From: Nocardia thailandica NBRC 100428
GTDB lineage: Bacteria; Actinomycetota; Actinomycetes; Mycobacteriales; Mycobacteriaceae
Length of the DNA stretch: 56,640 bases
Assembly (NCBI RefSeq): GCF_000308795.1
Contig: NZ_BAGK01000211.1
Coordinates: 1 to 56,640, forward strand
Reading direction: 5' to 3'
Shown: positions 1 through 8,837 of the stretch, piece after piece
How positions within the stretch are numbered: position 1 is the stretch's first letter
Layout of the letters: each line of letters starts with the position of its first letter
Translations under genes and position numbers: made by a program
Notes under the pieces: model-generated
Databases searched by the model: none
Seen by the model: only the letters and a program-made list of their open reading frames with translations
Told to the model about the DNA's origin: nothing

Positions 1-525
1 GGCCATGAGCGTCAGGGCGATGGCCATGTTCCCGCCGACCGAGTCACCGGCCAGGGCGATCCGCGCCGGGTCGAGGCCCTCGCCCGCGCCGTCGGTGCTC
101 ACCCACTGCGCGACCCGATAGGACTGCTCGTTGGCCACCGGGTAGCGGACCTCGGGGGAGCGGTCGTACTCGGGGAAGACGACGGCGGCGTTCGCGCCGA
201 CGGCGAGGTCGCGCACGAGGCGGTCGTGGGTGTGCGCGTCACCGAATACCCAGCCCGCGCCGTGGGTGTAGACGATGACCGGCAGCGGGCCCGCGGCGTC
301 CTTCGGGCGGACGAGGCGTACCCGCACCGACCCGGTGGGGCCGCCGGGGACGGTGAGCCACTTCTCGTCGACCTCGGGCTTGGCGATCGGCGCGTCCTGC
401 ACCGAGTCGACCGCCTTGCGGCCCTCCTCCGGCGTGAGCTGGTAGAGGAACGGCGGCGTGGAGGTCGCGTCGACGAAGTCCTGCGCGGCAGGCTCGAGGG
501 AGAGGCCGTGGGGGTTGCCGGACAT
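1..525 (-). CDS. Alpha/beta hydrolase, HSL-type esterase (3' end cut by window edge)
   Basis: Translating the minus strand from ATG at 525 gives 175 residues with no stop before the window edge. The protein begins MSGNPHGLSLEPAAQDFVDA. It carries an oxyanion-hole motif HGAGW near residue 90, a variant of HGGGW, and the nucleophile elbow GDSVGGN near residue 160. Both are typical of hormone-sensitive-lipase-like esterases, which cleave ester bonds of small acyl substrates in the cytoplasm. The catalytic Asp and His would lie in the missing part. An AGGAAAGGACATC stretch supports the start. It lies 124 bp behind the AraC regulator on the same strand, so the two may be co-transcribed. The substrate cannot be told. 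Confidence 0.85.
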   Translation of the reverse strand, partial: MSGNPHGLSLEPAAQDFVDATSTPPFLYQLTPEEGRKAVDSVQDAPIAKPEVDEKWLTVPGGPTGSVRVRLVRPKDAAGPLPVIVYTHGAGWVFGDAHTHDRLVRDLAVGANAAVVFPEYDRSPEVRYPVANEQSYRVAQWVSTDGAGEGLDPARIALAGDSVGGNMAIALTLMA

Positions 526-649
526 GATGTCCTTTCCTGGATGCGGCGGAATTGCTGTGCGGCAACCAGTGTCGGTGGCGACCGCCGCGCGGCGCCCCTC
601 CTGAGCGGCCGTGAATACCCCTTATCCGGCCACCGCGCGGGCCGGCCGG

Positions 650-1639
650 TCAGGCGGTGAGGGACCCGGTCGAGCGGAACCGCTGCTGATACTTGCTCGG
701 CGAGATGCCGAGCCGGGCCACGAACGCCCGGCGCAGGGCCTCGCTCGTGCCGTACCCCGCGGCCGTCGCCGCCTCGGTGACGTTGGCCCCGGCGTGCAGC
801 ATGTCGCGGGCGAGGCCGAAGCGGATGAACGCGACGTACTCGGCGGGGGAGCGTTCGACCTCGGTCCGGAACAGGCGGGTCAGGTGCCGCACGCTGACCT
901 GGGCGTGGGCGGCCAGGCTCTCCACGGTGTGCGGGTAGGCGGGGTCCGCGCAGATCCGGTCGACGACCGCGCGCACCAGCGGGCTGCGCGGCGGCGGCCC
1001 GCTCAGCGACGCCGAGAACTGCGACTGCCCGCCCGCGCGCTGCATGTAGACCACCAGCGACTGGGCGACCCGCCGCGCGACGTCGGCGCCGTGGTCCTCC
1101 TCGACCAGCGCCAGCGCCAGATCGATCCCGGCCGCCACCCCCGCCGAGCTGTAGAGGTTGCCGTCGCGGACGAAGATGGCGTCCGGGTCGACCGACACGG
1201 CCGGATACTGCCGGGCGAGGTCGGCGGCGAACTTCCAGTGCGTGGTCGCCCGCCTGCCGTCGAGGATGCCCAGTTCCGCCAGGACGAACGCGCCGCTGCA
1301 GATCGAGGCGAGGCGCCGGGTGTTCCAGGACAGGTGCCGGGCCGCGTCGAGCAGTCGCGGCGTCACGAACCGTGCGGGCGGCAGTTCGCTGCCGGGCACG
1401 ATGACGGTGTCGAAGCGGCCCGCGGCGCTCGCGGCGGCGGCGACCTGGATCCGGGCGCCGATGGAGGTGGCGACGTCGGCGCCGTCGGCCGAGACCAGCA
1501 CCACCTCGTAGGCGTCCACCGACTGGTTGGCCTCCACGAAGACCTCCGCCGGCCCGGCGAAATCGAGCATCTTGACCCCGTCGAACACCAGGATGCCGAT
1601 GCGGCGGCGCGGCGACGTGCCGGTGGAACCAGAGAGCAT
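650..1639 (-). CDS. AraC-family regulator with DJ-1/PfpI-like N-terminal domain (GlxA/FtrA type)
   Basis: About 329 residues. The first ~170 form a class I glutamine amidotransferase-like sensor fold (RIGILVFDGVKMLDFAGPAE at the start, and LASICSGAFVLAELG with the Cys elbow). The last ~100 are a double HTH AraC domain (VESLAAHAQVSVRHLTRLFR, then AGYGTSEALRRAF). Such proteins are transcription activators, often of catabolic or detoxification genes. ATG 1639 is chosen because the conserved fold begins 12 residues later; a start at 1714 would add a low-complexity extension. No clear ribosome site precedes 1639, so the mRNA may be leaderless. It is divergent from the LLM oxidoreductase and upstream of the truncated esterase. 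Confidence 0.85.
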   Translation of the reverse strand: MLSGSTGTSPRRRIGILVFDGVKMLDFAGPAEVFVEANQSVDAYEVVLVSADGADVATSIGARIQVAAAASAAGRFDTVIVPGSELPPARFVTPRLLDAARHLSWNTRRLASICSGAFVLAELGILDGRRATTHWKFAADLARQYPAVSVDPDAIFVRDGNLYSSAGVAAGIDLALALVEEDHGADVARRVAQSLVVYMQRAGGQSQFSASLSGPPPRSPLVRAVVDRICADPAYPHTVESLAAHAQVSVRHLTRLFRTEVERSPAEYVAFIRFGLARDMLHAGANVTEAATAAGYGTSEALRRAFVARLGISPSKYQQRFRSTGSLTA

Positions 1640-1716
1640 ACGGACAAGTATGGTCCACCGCTTCCCTCTGCAAGCATCGGCCGCCCGCGACGGTGCCCCG
1701 TGCCCGCCCGTCATGG

Positions 1717-1730
1717 TAGAACCTGTTTCA
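1717..1730. promoter_or_regulatory. KstR-like operator box
   Basis: The 14-mer TAGAACCTGTTTCA matches the published KstR motif TnnAACnnGTTnnA at every fixed position. It lies 20 bp before the GTG start of the F420-dependent oxidoreductase, in the gap shared with the AraC gene. KstR is the TetR repressor of cholesterol catabolism in mycolic-acid actinobacteria. Binding here is inferred from the match alone. Confidence 0.55.
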
Positions 1731-1749
1731 GAAAAGTGGTGAGGAGCGC

Positions 1750-2760
1750 GTGGTGGACGTTCATCTGCAATTGGACGGGGACCCCCGGACCGCCGCGGGC
1801 CGCGCCCGGGACCTCGCCGCGATCGGCGCCGACGGCGTGTTCACCTTCGAGGGACCGCACGACGTGTTCGTCCCGCTCACCCTGGCCGCCGACAGCGGCC
1901 TCCGCCTCATGACCAATGTGGCGATCGCGGGTCCGCGCAGCCCACTGCACCTGGCGCACACGGCCTACGACCTGCACCTCTACAGCGGCGGCCGGTTCCG
2001 GCTCGGGCTCGGCTCGCAGATCCGGCCGCACATCGAGAAGCGCTACGGCGCGCCGTGGGGGCGGCCCGCCGCCCGCACCGCGGAGTCGGTCCGGGCGGTC
2101 CGGGCCATCCTGGCCGCCTGGCAGGGGCGGCGGCCCCTCGACTTCCGCGGCGAGTTCTTCACCCACACACTGATGCCGCCGACCTTCGACCCCGGTCCCC
2201 ACCCGTACGGTCCGCCGCCGGTGTACATGGGCGCGCTCGGGCCGATCATGACCCGGACCGCCGCCGAGGTGGCCGACGGGCTGCTCGTCATGCCCTTCAA
2301 CAGCGCGCGCCACCTCGCGACCCGGACCCTGCCCGCGGTGGCCGAGGGCCTGCGCCGGTCCGGGCGCCAGGCCCGGGATTTCGGCATCGTCGCGCAGGTG
2401 ATGGTCGCCATGGGCGACACCGACGCGGCGCTGTCCGCCGCGATCGACGGCGTGGCCGCCCTGATCGCCTTCTACGGATCGACTCCGGCCTATCGCCCGG
2501 TCCTCGAGGCCGAGGGCTGGGCGGACCTGCACCCCGAGCTGAACCTCCTGTCCAAGGCGGGCCGCTTCGCCGAGATGCGGGCGCTCGTCACCGAGGACAT
2601 GGTGCGCACCATCGCAGTGGCGGGCACGCCGCGGCAGTGCGCGGACCTCATCCTCGAGCGCTTCGGCGCGATCGCCGGCGAGGTGTGCTGCTATTTCCCG
2701 GGCTCCCGGCCCGGGCTCGGCGCGATCGAGGACTTGGTCGCGGCCCTGCACGGGCGGTGA
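1750..2760 (+). CDS. LLM-class F420-dependent oxidoreductase
   Basis: 336 residues with the TIM-barrel pattern of bacterial luciferase-like F420 enzymes. Visible marks are the N-terminal strand VDVHLQLDGDPRTAAGRARD, GADGVFTFEGPHDVF, GSQIRPHIEKRYGAPW and the late segment TPRQCADLILERFG. Members transfer hydride between reduced F420 and small organic substrates, with cofactor made by actinobacteria. GTG 1750 follows GTGAGGAG at good distance; GTG 1753 is equally possible. The gene stands alone, converging on the GMC gene 14 bp away. The KstR-like box before it suggests a part in sterol or fatty-acid catabolism, as some LLM enzymes belong to the KstR regulon. The substrate is unknown. Confidence 0.88.
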   Translation: MVDVHLQLDGDPRTAAGRARDLAAIGADGVFTFEGPHDVFVPLTLAADSGLRLMTNVAIAGPRSPLHLAHTAYDLHLYSGGRFRLGLGSQIRPHIEKRYGAPWGRPAARTAESVRAVRAILAAWQGRRPLDFRGEFFTHTLMPPTFDPGPHPYGPPPVYMGALGPIMTRTAAEVADGLLVMPFNSARHLATRTLPAVAEGLRRSGRQARDFGIVAQVMVAMGDTDAALSAAIDGVAALIAFYGSTPAYRPVLEAEGWADLHPELNLLSKAGRFAEMRALVTEDMVRTIAVAGTPRQCADLILERFGAIAGEVCCYFPGSRPGLGAIEDLVAALHGR

Positions 2761-2774
2761 GCGCGTCCGGCGGG

Positions 2775-4730
2775 TCAGGTCAGCCGCGCGGCCAGCCTAC
2801 GCGCGTTCATGTGCCCGATGGCCTCGATGGTGACCATCGGGTTCACGCCCGAGGAGGTCGGGAAACAGGACGCGTCGGCCACCACGACATTGGGGACCTC
2901 CCAGCACGCGCCGTCGGGGTCGGTGGCCGACATGTCGGCCGAACCACCCATGCGCGCCGAGCCCATGATGTGCAGCGCGCCGAGCGAGCACTGCCCCGGC
3001 CCGTAGCCCGCGGCGCGGGCCGCCGCGGCGAAACCGTCCCGGTCGCCGTCGGTGCCCGGCGTGTAGCCGACCCCCGCCTGGTGGCCCGAGAAGATCCGGC
3101 GCGCCCCGGCGGCTTCGAGGATGTCGGCGGCGCCGACGACGCCGGTGTGCAGGTGCTCGGCGTCGCGTCTCGACAGGCGATACTTCACGATCGGCTCGCC
3201 CGCCTTGTCGACGCCGACGGTGCCGGAGTCGCGGTCGCGGGTGATGATGCCGACGGCGTTCGTCCGCGCGAAGTCCAGCATGGACGACAGGTGCGCCCCG
3301 GCGCCGCGCCAGCCGAGGAAGCCCGTCGCCAGGCCGGGATTCAGCGGGCCGGTCTCGTAGATCACGCCGTAGCCGTCGCCGTCGAGATCGGCGTGCTCCC
3401 GGCAGATCCGGGTCTGCAGGCCGCCCTCCCAGCCGCGGATCTCCTCGTCGAAGACGCCGAACACGGCGGCGGCCGGGTGCAGGCGCAGGTGCCGCCCGAT
3501 GTTCTTGTTGGACAGGCCGGATCGCCGCAGCAGCGCCGGTGTTTGGATCGCGCCCGCGGCGACGACGACGGCCCGCGCCCGCACCGTCAGCTCGGCACCC
3601 TCGGCGTTGCGGGCGACGACCCGCTCGGCGCGGCCGTTGCGGACGGTGATCTCGCGGACATCGGCCCCCACGTAGAGCCGCGCGCCGTGCCCGGCGGCGT
3701 CGGCCAGCCAGGTCTTGGTCACCGACTGCTTGGCCCCGAGCCGGCAGCCGTACCCGCAGCGCCCGCACTCCACCCCCGCGTCGCAGGCGTCGGACACGTT
3801 GCGCGGCAGGGTGTCCACGGCCCAGCCGAGTTTCTCCGCGCCGCGCACGAGGACGTCGTCGCGGCGGGACGAGGAGGATCGCCGCTCGGTGACGCCGATC
3901 CGGGTCAGGACCGCGGCCAGCGATTCGCCGAACTCGTCCTCGCCGAACTGCCGTGCGCCCAGCGCGGCCCACTCCGCGCGCACCCGGTCCGGGGTCGCCA
4001 GCGAGGTGCTCCAGTTGACCACCGTCCCGCCGCCGAGGCAGCTGCCCGCGACCAGCGTCAGCTGGCCCTCGGCGGTGGCCGACGGTCCGGCGGTGTAGAG
4101 CTGCCGCAGCGCCGCCCACTCGCCCGCGCCGAAATCCTGGTCGTCGTAGTACTCGCCGCGCTCGAGCACGATCACGTCGAGCCCCGCCTCGGCCAGTACC
4201 GCCGCGGCCGCGCCGCCGCCCGCGCCCGAACCGACGACGACCACGTCGCACGACAGCTCGGTCGGCTCGGTCCAGCGCCGCACCGCGAGCGGGGGCGCGG
4301 GGGCCGTCGACAGGGGGCCGGTGGGTGCCGGATAGCCGATCCGCTCCCACAGCGGGTTGGTGCCCGTCGGCCCCGGCGTGACGTTGTAGGCCAGCAGGGT
4401 CGCCTGCTTGAGCGCCTGGAACACCGTGCGCACCGGGGCGAGCCGCGAGTCGCCCAGCCGCAACAGCGCCGCCTCGCGCCGGGCCTGGGGCAGCGCCGAG
4501 AACCGGGTGAAACCGCGCCCGGCGAGCACCCCGAAGAACGGCGAGTCCCACAGGGAGAGCAGCGTGGCCAGCTGATCGCGTTCGGCGGCGCGGGGATTGC
4601 GGCCGACCAGCTCCTCGATGGTCGCGACCGCCCCGAGGGAGGACGCGGAGGGTAGCCCCTTGCCGTCCCCGGGTACGAACGTGTCACAGATCGTCGCCAG
4701 CGCGGCACGCTGGTCGGCACTCAAACCCAT
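2775..4730 (-). CDS. GMC-family FAD oxidoreductase, long-chain alcohol oxidase-like
   Basis: About 651 residues. The first ~150 are a helical region (LSADQRAALATICDTFVPGD) like the one in front of long-chain fatty alcohol oxidases. A Rossmann FAD motif follows (CDVVVVGSGAGGGAAAAVLA), then GSCLGGGTVVNWSTS. The C-terminus has VADASCFPTSSGVNPMVTI, holding the conserved GMC substrate/FAD region. The family oxidises alcohol groups with FAD and an electron acceptor. ATG 4730 is placed behind GAGAGG; an in-frame open stretch upstream reaches 5459 but overlaps the divergent FMN reductase and is not coding. A Cys-rich segment (DACDAGVECGRCGYGCRLG) resembles that of the alcohol-oxidase branch. The substrate is inferred only from family resemblance. 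Confidence 0.85.
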   Translation of the reverse strand: MGLSADQRAALATICDTFVPGDGKGLPSASSLGAVATIEELVGRNPRAAERDQLATLLSLWDSPFFGVLAGRGFTRFSALPQARREAALLRLGDSRLAPVRTVFQALKQATLLAYNVTPGPTGTNPLWERIGYPAPTGPLSTAPAPPLAVRRWTEPTELSCDVVVVGSGAGGGAAAAVLAEAGLDVIVLERGEYYDDQDFGAGEWAALRQLYTAGPSATAEGQLTLVAGSCLGGGTVVNWSTSLATPDRVRAEWAALGARQFGEDEFGESLAAVLTRIGVTERRSSSSRRDDVLVRGAEKLGWAVDTLPRNVSDACDAGVECGRCGYGCRLGAKQSVTKTWLADAAGHGARLYVGADVREITVRNGRAERVVARNAEGAELTVRARAVVVAAGAIQTPALLRRSGLSNKNIGRHLRLHPAAAVFGVFDEEIRGWEGGLQTRICREHADLDGDGYGVIYETGPLNPGLATGFLGWRGAGAHLSSMLDFARTNAVGIITRDRDSGTVGVDKAGEPIVKYRLSRRDAEHLHTGVVGAADILEAAGARRIFSGHQAGVGYTPGTDGDRDGFAAAARAAGYGPGQCSLGALHIMGSARMGGSADMSATDPDGACWEVPNVVVADASCFPTSSGVNPMVTIEAIGHMNARRLAARLT

Positions 4731-4837
4731 GGAACCAACCTCTCGACCGCCGATTTCTATCACAGAGAGAGAATGCTCCGTAACAAATTGGTGTGCCCCG
4801 GATGGCCCGACCACTCTGTGAGCCGGGTCACTCGACG

Positions 4838-4866
4838 TTGACCTCAACAAATGTTGAGATTCGATG
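4838..4866 (+). promoter_or_regulatory. Promoter with 16-bp palindromic operator before the FMN reductase
   Basis: A TTGACC -35-like hexamer at 4838-4843 runs into CTCAACA-AA-TGTTGAG at 4843-4858, a perfect 7-bp inverted repeat. A poor -10 candidate (ATTCGAT) follows near 4860. A protein bound to the palindrome would sit between the -35 and -10 and block the promoter, as MarR-type repressors do. No MarR gene is adjacent in this window. Confidence 0.5.
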
Positions 4867-4907
4867 CTGGGTCGGTGACCGATCCATCTCCCACGAAGCG
4901 GGGACCC

Positions 4908-5474
4908 ATGACACCGCAGCGCGTTTCCGCCGACGAGCCGACCACACGGCCGGACGACCCCCTGCGGGTCGCGGTCGTCATCGGCAGCGCCCGGGAGGGC
5001 CGCTTCGGCCCGACCGTCGCCGGCTGGTTCGCCGGCCGCGTCGCCGACCGCGCAGGCCTCCGTGCCGACCTCGTCGACGTCCGGGACCGTGCCCCCGGCG
5101 AGAAGCTCTCGCGCGCCGACGCTTTCGTCATCGTGACCCCCGAATACAACCACAGCTTCCCCGGCGCGCTGAAGATCCTCATCGACGACCACGTCACCGA
5201 GTGGCACGCCAAGCCGGTGGCCTTCGTCTCCTACGGCGGCATCTCCGGCGGACTCCGGGCCGTGGAACAGCTGCGCCCCGTGTTCGCCGAACTGCACGCG
5301 GTCACCGTCCGCGACACCGTCAGCTTCGCGCATCCCTGGCACCGATTCGACGACGCGGGCGGCCTGCTCGACCCCGGCGACGCCGAGGCCGCCGCCGCGA
5401 CGCTGCTCGACCGCCTGACCTGGTGGGGCGCCGCGCTGCGCACCGCCCGCGCCACCCACCCCTACGGGAGGTGA
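4908..5474 (+). CDS. NAD(P)H-dependent FMN reductase
   Basis: 188 residues with a flavodoxin-like fold. It has the FMN phosphate loop VVIGSAREGRFGPTVA near residue 25, the TPEYNHSFPGALKILID segment near 80, and SYGGISGG near 110, all hallmarks of the NADPH-dependent FMN reductase / quinone reductase group. It probably reduces FMN, quinones or azo compounds in the cytoplasm. ATG 4908 is preferred over ATG 4851, since the earlier codon sits inside the palindromic operator and the residues between are not family-like. The stop lies 5 bp before the likely GTG of the MFS pump, so the two are co-transcribed and may form a redox-stress or drug-resistance pair. Confidence 0.88.
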   Translation: MTPQRVSADEPTTRPDDPLRVAVVIGSAREGRFGPTVAGWFAGRVADRAGLRADLVDVRDRAPGEKLSRADAFVIVTPEYNHSFPGALKILIDDHVTEWHAKPVAFVSYGGISGGLRAVEQLRPVFAELHAVTVRDTVSFAHPWHRFDDAGGLLDPGDAEAAAATLLDRLTWWGAALRTARATHPYGR

Positions 5475-5479
5475 TCGCC

Positions 5480-6943
5480 GTGACCACCCGCAACCCGACG
5501 GCCGTCGTGCTCGTCCTCCTGGTCGGCACGATCATGGCCACCCTCGACCAGACCATCGTCAACGTCGCCCTCGACACGCTGTCGCTCGAATTCGGTGTCG
5601 GCCTCGGCACCATCCAGTGGGTCGCCACCGGGTACTCGCTGGCGCTGGGCGCCGTCGTCCCTGCCTCGGCGTGGCTGGTCGGGCGCGTCGGCGCCAAACG
5701 CCTGTACTCGGTGGCGCTGGCCGCCTTCGCGCTCGGCTCCGTGCTGGCGGGACTGTCCTGGAACATCGAGTCGCTCATCGCCTTTCGCGTACTGCAGGGC
5801 GCGAGCGGCGGGCTGCTGATGCCCGTCGCCATGACGATCCTGCTGCGTGCGGCCGGACCCGACCGGCTCGGCCGGGCGATGAGCACCCTCGGCCTCGCCA
5901 TCCTGGTCGGCCCGCTGCTCGGGCCGGTGCTCGGCGGCTACCTCATCGACGAGGTGTCCTGGCGCGCGATGTTCTTCGTCAACCTGCCCCTCGGCGTGCT
6001 CGCGCTGGCGCTGACGGCCCGCGTCATCCCCGCCGACGCGCCCGAGCCGCCGCGCGCGCCCGACGTGCGCGGACTGCTGCTCCTGTCACCAGGGCTCGCG
6101 CTGCTCATCTACGGGGTCACCGCCGCCGGGGAGCACGCCGGGTTCGCCGCGCCGGCCGTCTGGGGTCCGATGCTGACCGGCGCGCTGCTGATCGCCGCCT
6201 TCGTCCGGCACTCGCTGATCACGCGGGCGCCCCTGGTCGACCTGCGGATCCTCGCCAACCGCACCACGGGCATCGCCGCGACCGCGCTCGCGTTGTTCGC
6301 CACCGGCTACTTCGGTTCGATGCTGCTGCTGCCCCTGTACTTCCAGATCGTGCGGGGCGACAGCGCGCTGGCGGCGGGCGCGCTCGGCATTCCCTTCGCC
6401 CTCGCCTCCGGGACGACGATGCAGGTGGCGGGCAGGCTCATCGACCGCGTCCCGCCGGGCCGCTACCTGCCGTTCTCGATCACGGTGGCGCTCACCGGTT
6501 TCACGCTCTTCGCCGTCCTCCTCGACACCGACGCCCCCTACGGTGCGCTCGCCGCGGCGATGCTCCTGATGGGCGCGGGCGGCGGCGGCACCATGATGCC
6601 GCTGCTGACCACCGCGACCCGGCCCCTGCGCCGCGAGCAGCAACCGGCGGGCTCCACCGTCCTGAACATGATCAGTACCACCGCCACCGTCCTCGGCACC
6701 GCGATCACCTCCGTCACCCTGGGCGCCCTGCTCCCCGTCGACGGCGGCCTCCAGGAACTGCACGCCCTGCCCCCGGCGGACCGCGCCGCCCTGACCCCCG
6801 CCCTGGCCGACGCGTTCCAGCACACCTATCTGATCGCCCCGCTCCTGATCGCCCTGGCCGCCGTCCCCGCCCTGCTGCTACCCCGCCGCCCGGCCCCGGA
6901 ATCCCTGCCGCGGAGGACGGAGCGACTTCCGGAGCCGGCGTGA
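5480..6943 (+). CDS. MFS drug-efflux transporter, DHA2 (EmrB/QacA) type
   Basis: About 487 residues with roughly 14 hydrophobic helices, the size and topology of DHA2 proton-driven exporters. The motif LDQTIVNVALDTL in helix 1 is the DHA2 signature (motif D1). RVLQGASGGLLMPVAMTIL and GPLLGPVLGGYLID correspond to motifs B and C of exporters. The start GTG 5480 follows GGGAGGTGATC; GTG 5471 is in frame but lacks a ribosome site. The neighbour is an FMN reductase under a shared palindromic promoter, which suggests inducible efflux of a quinone-like or electrophilic drug. The substrate is not determined. Confidence 0.9.
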   Translation: MTTRNPTAVVLVLLVGTIMATLDQTIVNVALDTLSLEFGVGLGTIQWVATGYSLALGAVVPASAWLVGRVGAKRLYSVALAAFALGSVLAGLSWNIESLIAFRVLQGASGGLLMPVAMTILLRAAGPDRLGRAMSTLGLAILVGPLLGPVLGGYLIDEVSWRAMFFVNLPLGVLALALTARVIPADAPEPPRAPDVRGLLLLSPGLALLIYGVTAAGEHAGFAAPAVWGPMLTGALLIAAFVRHSLITRAPLVDLRILANRTTGIAATALALFATGYFGSMLLLPLYFQIVRGDSALAAGALGIPFALASGTTMQVAGRLIDRVPPGRYLPFSITVALTGFTLFAVLLDTDAPYGALAAAMLLMGAGGGGTMMPLLTTATRPLRREQQPAGSTVLNMISTTATVLGTAITSVTLGALLPVDGGLQELHALPPADRAALTPALADAFQHTYLIAPLLIALAAVPALLLPRRPAPESLPRRTERLPEPA

Positions 6944-6946
6944 CGG

Positions 6947-6980
6947 AGGCCCCGCCCGGAGACCTCTCCGGGCGGGGCCT
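6947..6980. terminator. Bidirectional hairpin terminator
   Basis: A perfect 16-bp inverted repeat (left arm AGGCCCCGCCCGGAGA) with a 2-nt centre fills the 53-bp gap between the converging MFS and antiporter genes. There is no long T-run, as is usual for actinobacterial terminators. Confidence 0.8.
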
Positions 6981-6996
6981 CGTGGGAGACCGCGTC

Positions 6997-8259
6997 TCAG
7001 GCGCCGGTGTCGGCGGCGGAGGTGGACGGGACGTCCGGCGGCGTCGCCTCGACGGAGGGCTCGGTGGGGACCTTCTTCTCGCGCGCGGCGGCGGTGCGGG
7101 CCAGCAGGACCCGCATGACCGGCTCGACGACGCGCGCCGCGATGGGGCCGAGGACCGCCATGATCAGGACGTAGGTGGTGGCCAGGGCGGCGAATTCGTT
7201 CGGTACCGCGCCCGCGGCGACCGCGAGGCCCGCGATGACGATGGAGAATTCGCCGCGGGCGACCAGGGCGGTGCCCGCGCGGGCGCGGCCGAGCGGGGAG
7301 GCGCCCGCGCGTTTCGCGGCCCACCAGCCGGTGGCGACCTTGGTGGCGGTGGTGACCACGGCGAGCAGGATCGCCCAGCCGAGCACGGGCGGGATGCTGG
7401 CCGGGTCGGTGCTGAGGCCGAAGAGCACGAAGAACATGGCCGCGAACAGGTCTCGCAGGGGCTCGAGGATCTTGGTCGCGTTGTGGGCGGTCGAATCGGA
7501 GATCGCGATACCGAGCAGGAAGGCGCCGACCGCGGCCGAGACCTGCAGGGCGGAGGCGAGACCGGCGACCAGCAGCGCCGAGCCGAGCAGCTTGAGCAGG
7601 AAGACCTCCCGGTCGTCGCTGTTCACGATCGCCGAGACGTAGCGGCCGTAGCGCAGGGCGACGACCAGGACAACGGTCACCGCGGCCAGCGCGATGCCCA
7701 CGGTGGTCAACCCGGCCAGGAAGCCGACGCCGGCCAGCACCGCGGTGAGCACCGGCAGGTACAGCGCCATCGCCAGGTCCTCGAACACCAGGATCGACAG
7801 GATGACCGGCGTCTCGCGGTTGCCGAGGCGGCCCAGGTCGTTGAGCACCTTGGCGACGATGCCGGAGGAGGAGATGTAGGTGACGCCGGCCATGGCGATC
7901 GCGCCGGTGGGTCCGAGGCCGAGCATGAGCGCGACGATGACACCCGGTGTCGCGTTCAGGACGAGATCGAGCATGCCCGCTGTCCAGGATTTCCGCATTC
8001 CGGTGACCAGTTCACCGGCCGTGTATTCCAGGCCGAGCAACAGCAGCAGCAGAACCACGCCGATCTCACTGGCGAGATGGATGAAATCCTCGACCTCGTG
8101 CAGTTCGATCAGGCCCCCGGTCCCGAAGACCAACCCCCCGAGCAGATACAGCGGAATAGGTGACAGGCCGATGCGCGCGGCGATGCGTCCCAGCACACCG
8201 AGCCCGAAGAAGACAGCCCCCAGCTGGATCAAGGCCAGCGTCGTCGGAGTCAGATTCAT
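6997..8259 (-). CDS. Monovalent cation:proton antiporter, CPA2 family (KhtU/KefB-like)
   Basis: About 420 residues with some 12 membrane helices from near residue 6 to 390. The regions LSPIPLYLLGGLVFGTGG, LLLLLLGLEYTAGELV and AMAGVTYISSSGIVAKVL match the Na+/H+ exchanger domain of KefB and KhtU. A short charged tail replaces the TrkA domain of Kef proteins, so regulation must come from a separate subunit. That subunit is encoded 4 bp upstream (8264-8746). ATG 8259 follows GGGTGAG; GTG 8274 would overlap the previous gene. By analogy with Bacillus KhtTU the pair would expel K+ in exchange for protons under alkaline, salt or electrophile stress. Confidence 0.88.
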   Translation of the reverse strand: MNLTPTTLALIQLGAVFFGLGVLGRIAARIGLSPIPLYLLGGLVFGTGGLIELHEVEDFIHLASEIGVVLLLLLLGLEYTAGELVTGMRKSWTAGMLDLVLNATPGVIVALMLGLGPTGAIAMAGVTYISSSGIVAKVLNDLGRLGNRETPVILSILVFEDLAMALYLPVLTAVLAGVGFLAGLTTVGIALAAVTVVLVVALRYGRYVSAIVNSDDREVFLLKLLGSALLVAGLASALQVSAAVGAFLLGIAISDSTAHNATKILEPLRDLFAAMFFVLFGLSTDPASIPPVLGWAILLAVVTTATKVATGWWAAKRAGASPLGRARAGTALVARGEFSIVIAGLAVAAGAVPNEFAALATTYVLIMAVLGPIAARVVEPVMRVLLARTAAAREKKVPTEPSVEATPPDVPSTSAADTGA

Positions 8260-8263
8260 CGGC

Positions 8264-8746
8264 TCACCCGCCACTCAGGATCGACGCGGCGGCGTCGAGC
8301 CCGGCGCTGGTGCCCACGACGACGACCATGTCGCCCGCCTCGAACACGAGCTCCGGGCCCGGCGAGGGCAGGATCTTGCCCGCGCGCAGGACGGCGACGA
8401 CGGAGGCACGGGTGCGGGTGCGCAGCTCGGTGTCGCCCAGGGGGCGCAGCACGAACGGCGAGCCGGGGACCAGCGGGATCGAGCGGGTGCTCACGCCCTC
8501 GAGGTCGCGGTGCTCCTCCCGCAGCTGCGCCACCAGCCGCGGGGCGCCGAGCAGGCCGGCCAGGGTCCGGGCCTCGTCGTCGGACAGCGGCACCTGGACG
8601 GTGGAATCGGGATCGCCCGCCGCGGTGAATATCAGATCCGTTCCGCCGTCGCGGTGGTCGATCACACCGATTCTGCGGTCCACTTTCGTCAGTGAAAAGT
8701 CTTTGCGGATACCGATTCCCGGCAGCGAAGTCACATCTACGTTCAT
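8264..8746 (-). CDS. KhtT-like RCK_C (TrkA-C) regulator, copy adjacent to antiporter
   Basis: 160 residues. The N-terminal half begins MNVDVTSLPGIGIRKDFSL. The second half is an RCK_C fold (LGDTELRTRTRASVVAVLRA, then FEAGDMVVVVGTSAGLDAA). KhtT binds the cytosolic face of the KhtU antiporter and gates it in response to nucleotides and pH. The start ATG 8746 has AGGTGATG before it, and the stop is 4 bp before the antiporter start, so the two are translated together. A second copy lies just upstream at 8838-9317. The 91-bp gap between them contains AT-rich promoter-like sequence, so this gene may have its own promoter. Confidence 0.85.
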   Translation of the reverse strand: MNVDVTSLPGIGIRKDFSLTKVDRRIGVIDHRDGGTDLIFTAAGDPDSTVQVPLSDDEARTLAGLLGAPRLVAQLREEHRDLEGVSTRSIPLVPGSPFVLRPLGDTELRTRTRASVVAVLRAGKILPSPGPELVFEAGDMVVVVGTSAGLDAAASILSGG

Positions 8747-8837
8747 TGCATCACCTAACCTGAGTCAGGCAATACCTTACCGGTTCTTTACTATCGCTAT
8801 GGCTGCGCCGGAGAATGCCGCGTCACGTGCGGAGTCG

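Noticed and set aside
4843..4858. Second KstR box
   Set aside because: AAC and GTT are 4 nt apart instead of 2, so it does not fit the KstR motif.
4851..4907. Upstream ATG for the FMN reductase
   Set aside because: The codon lies inside the 16-bp palindrome and adds residues not seen in the family.
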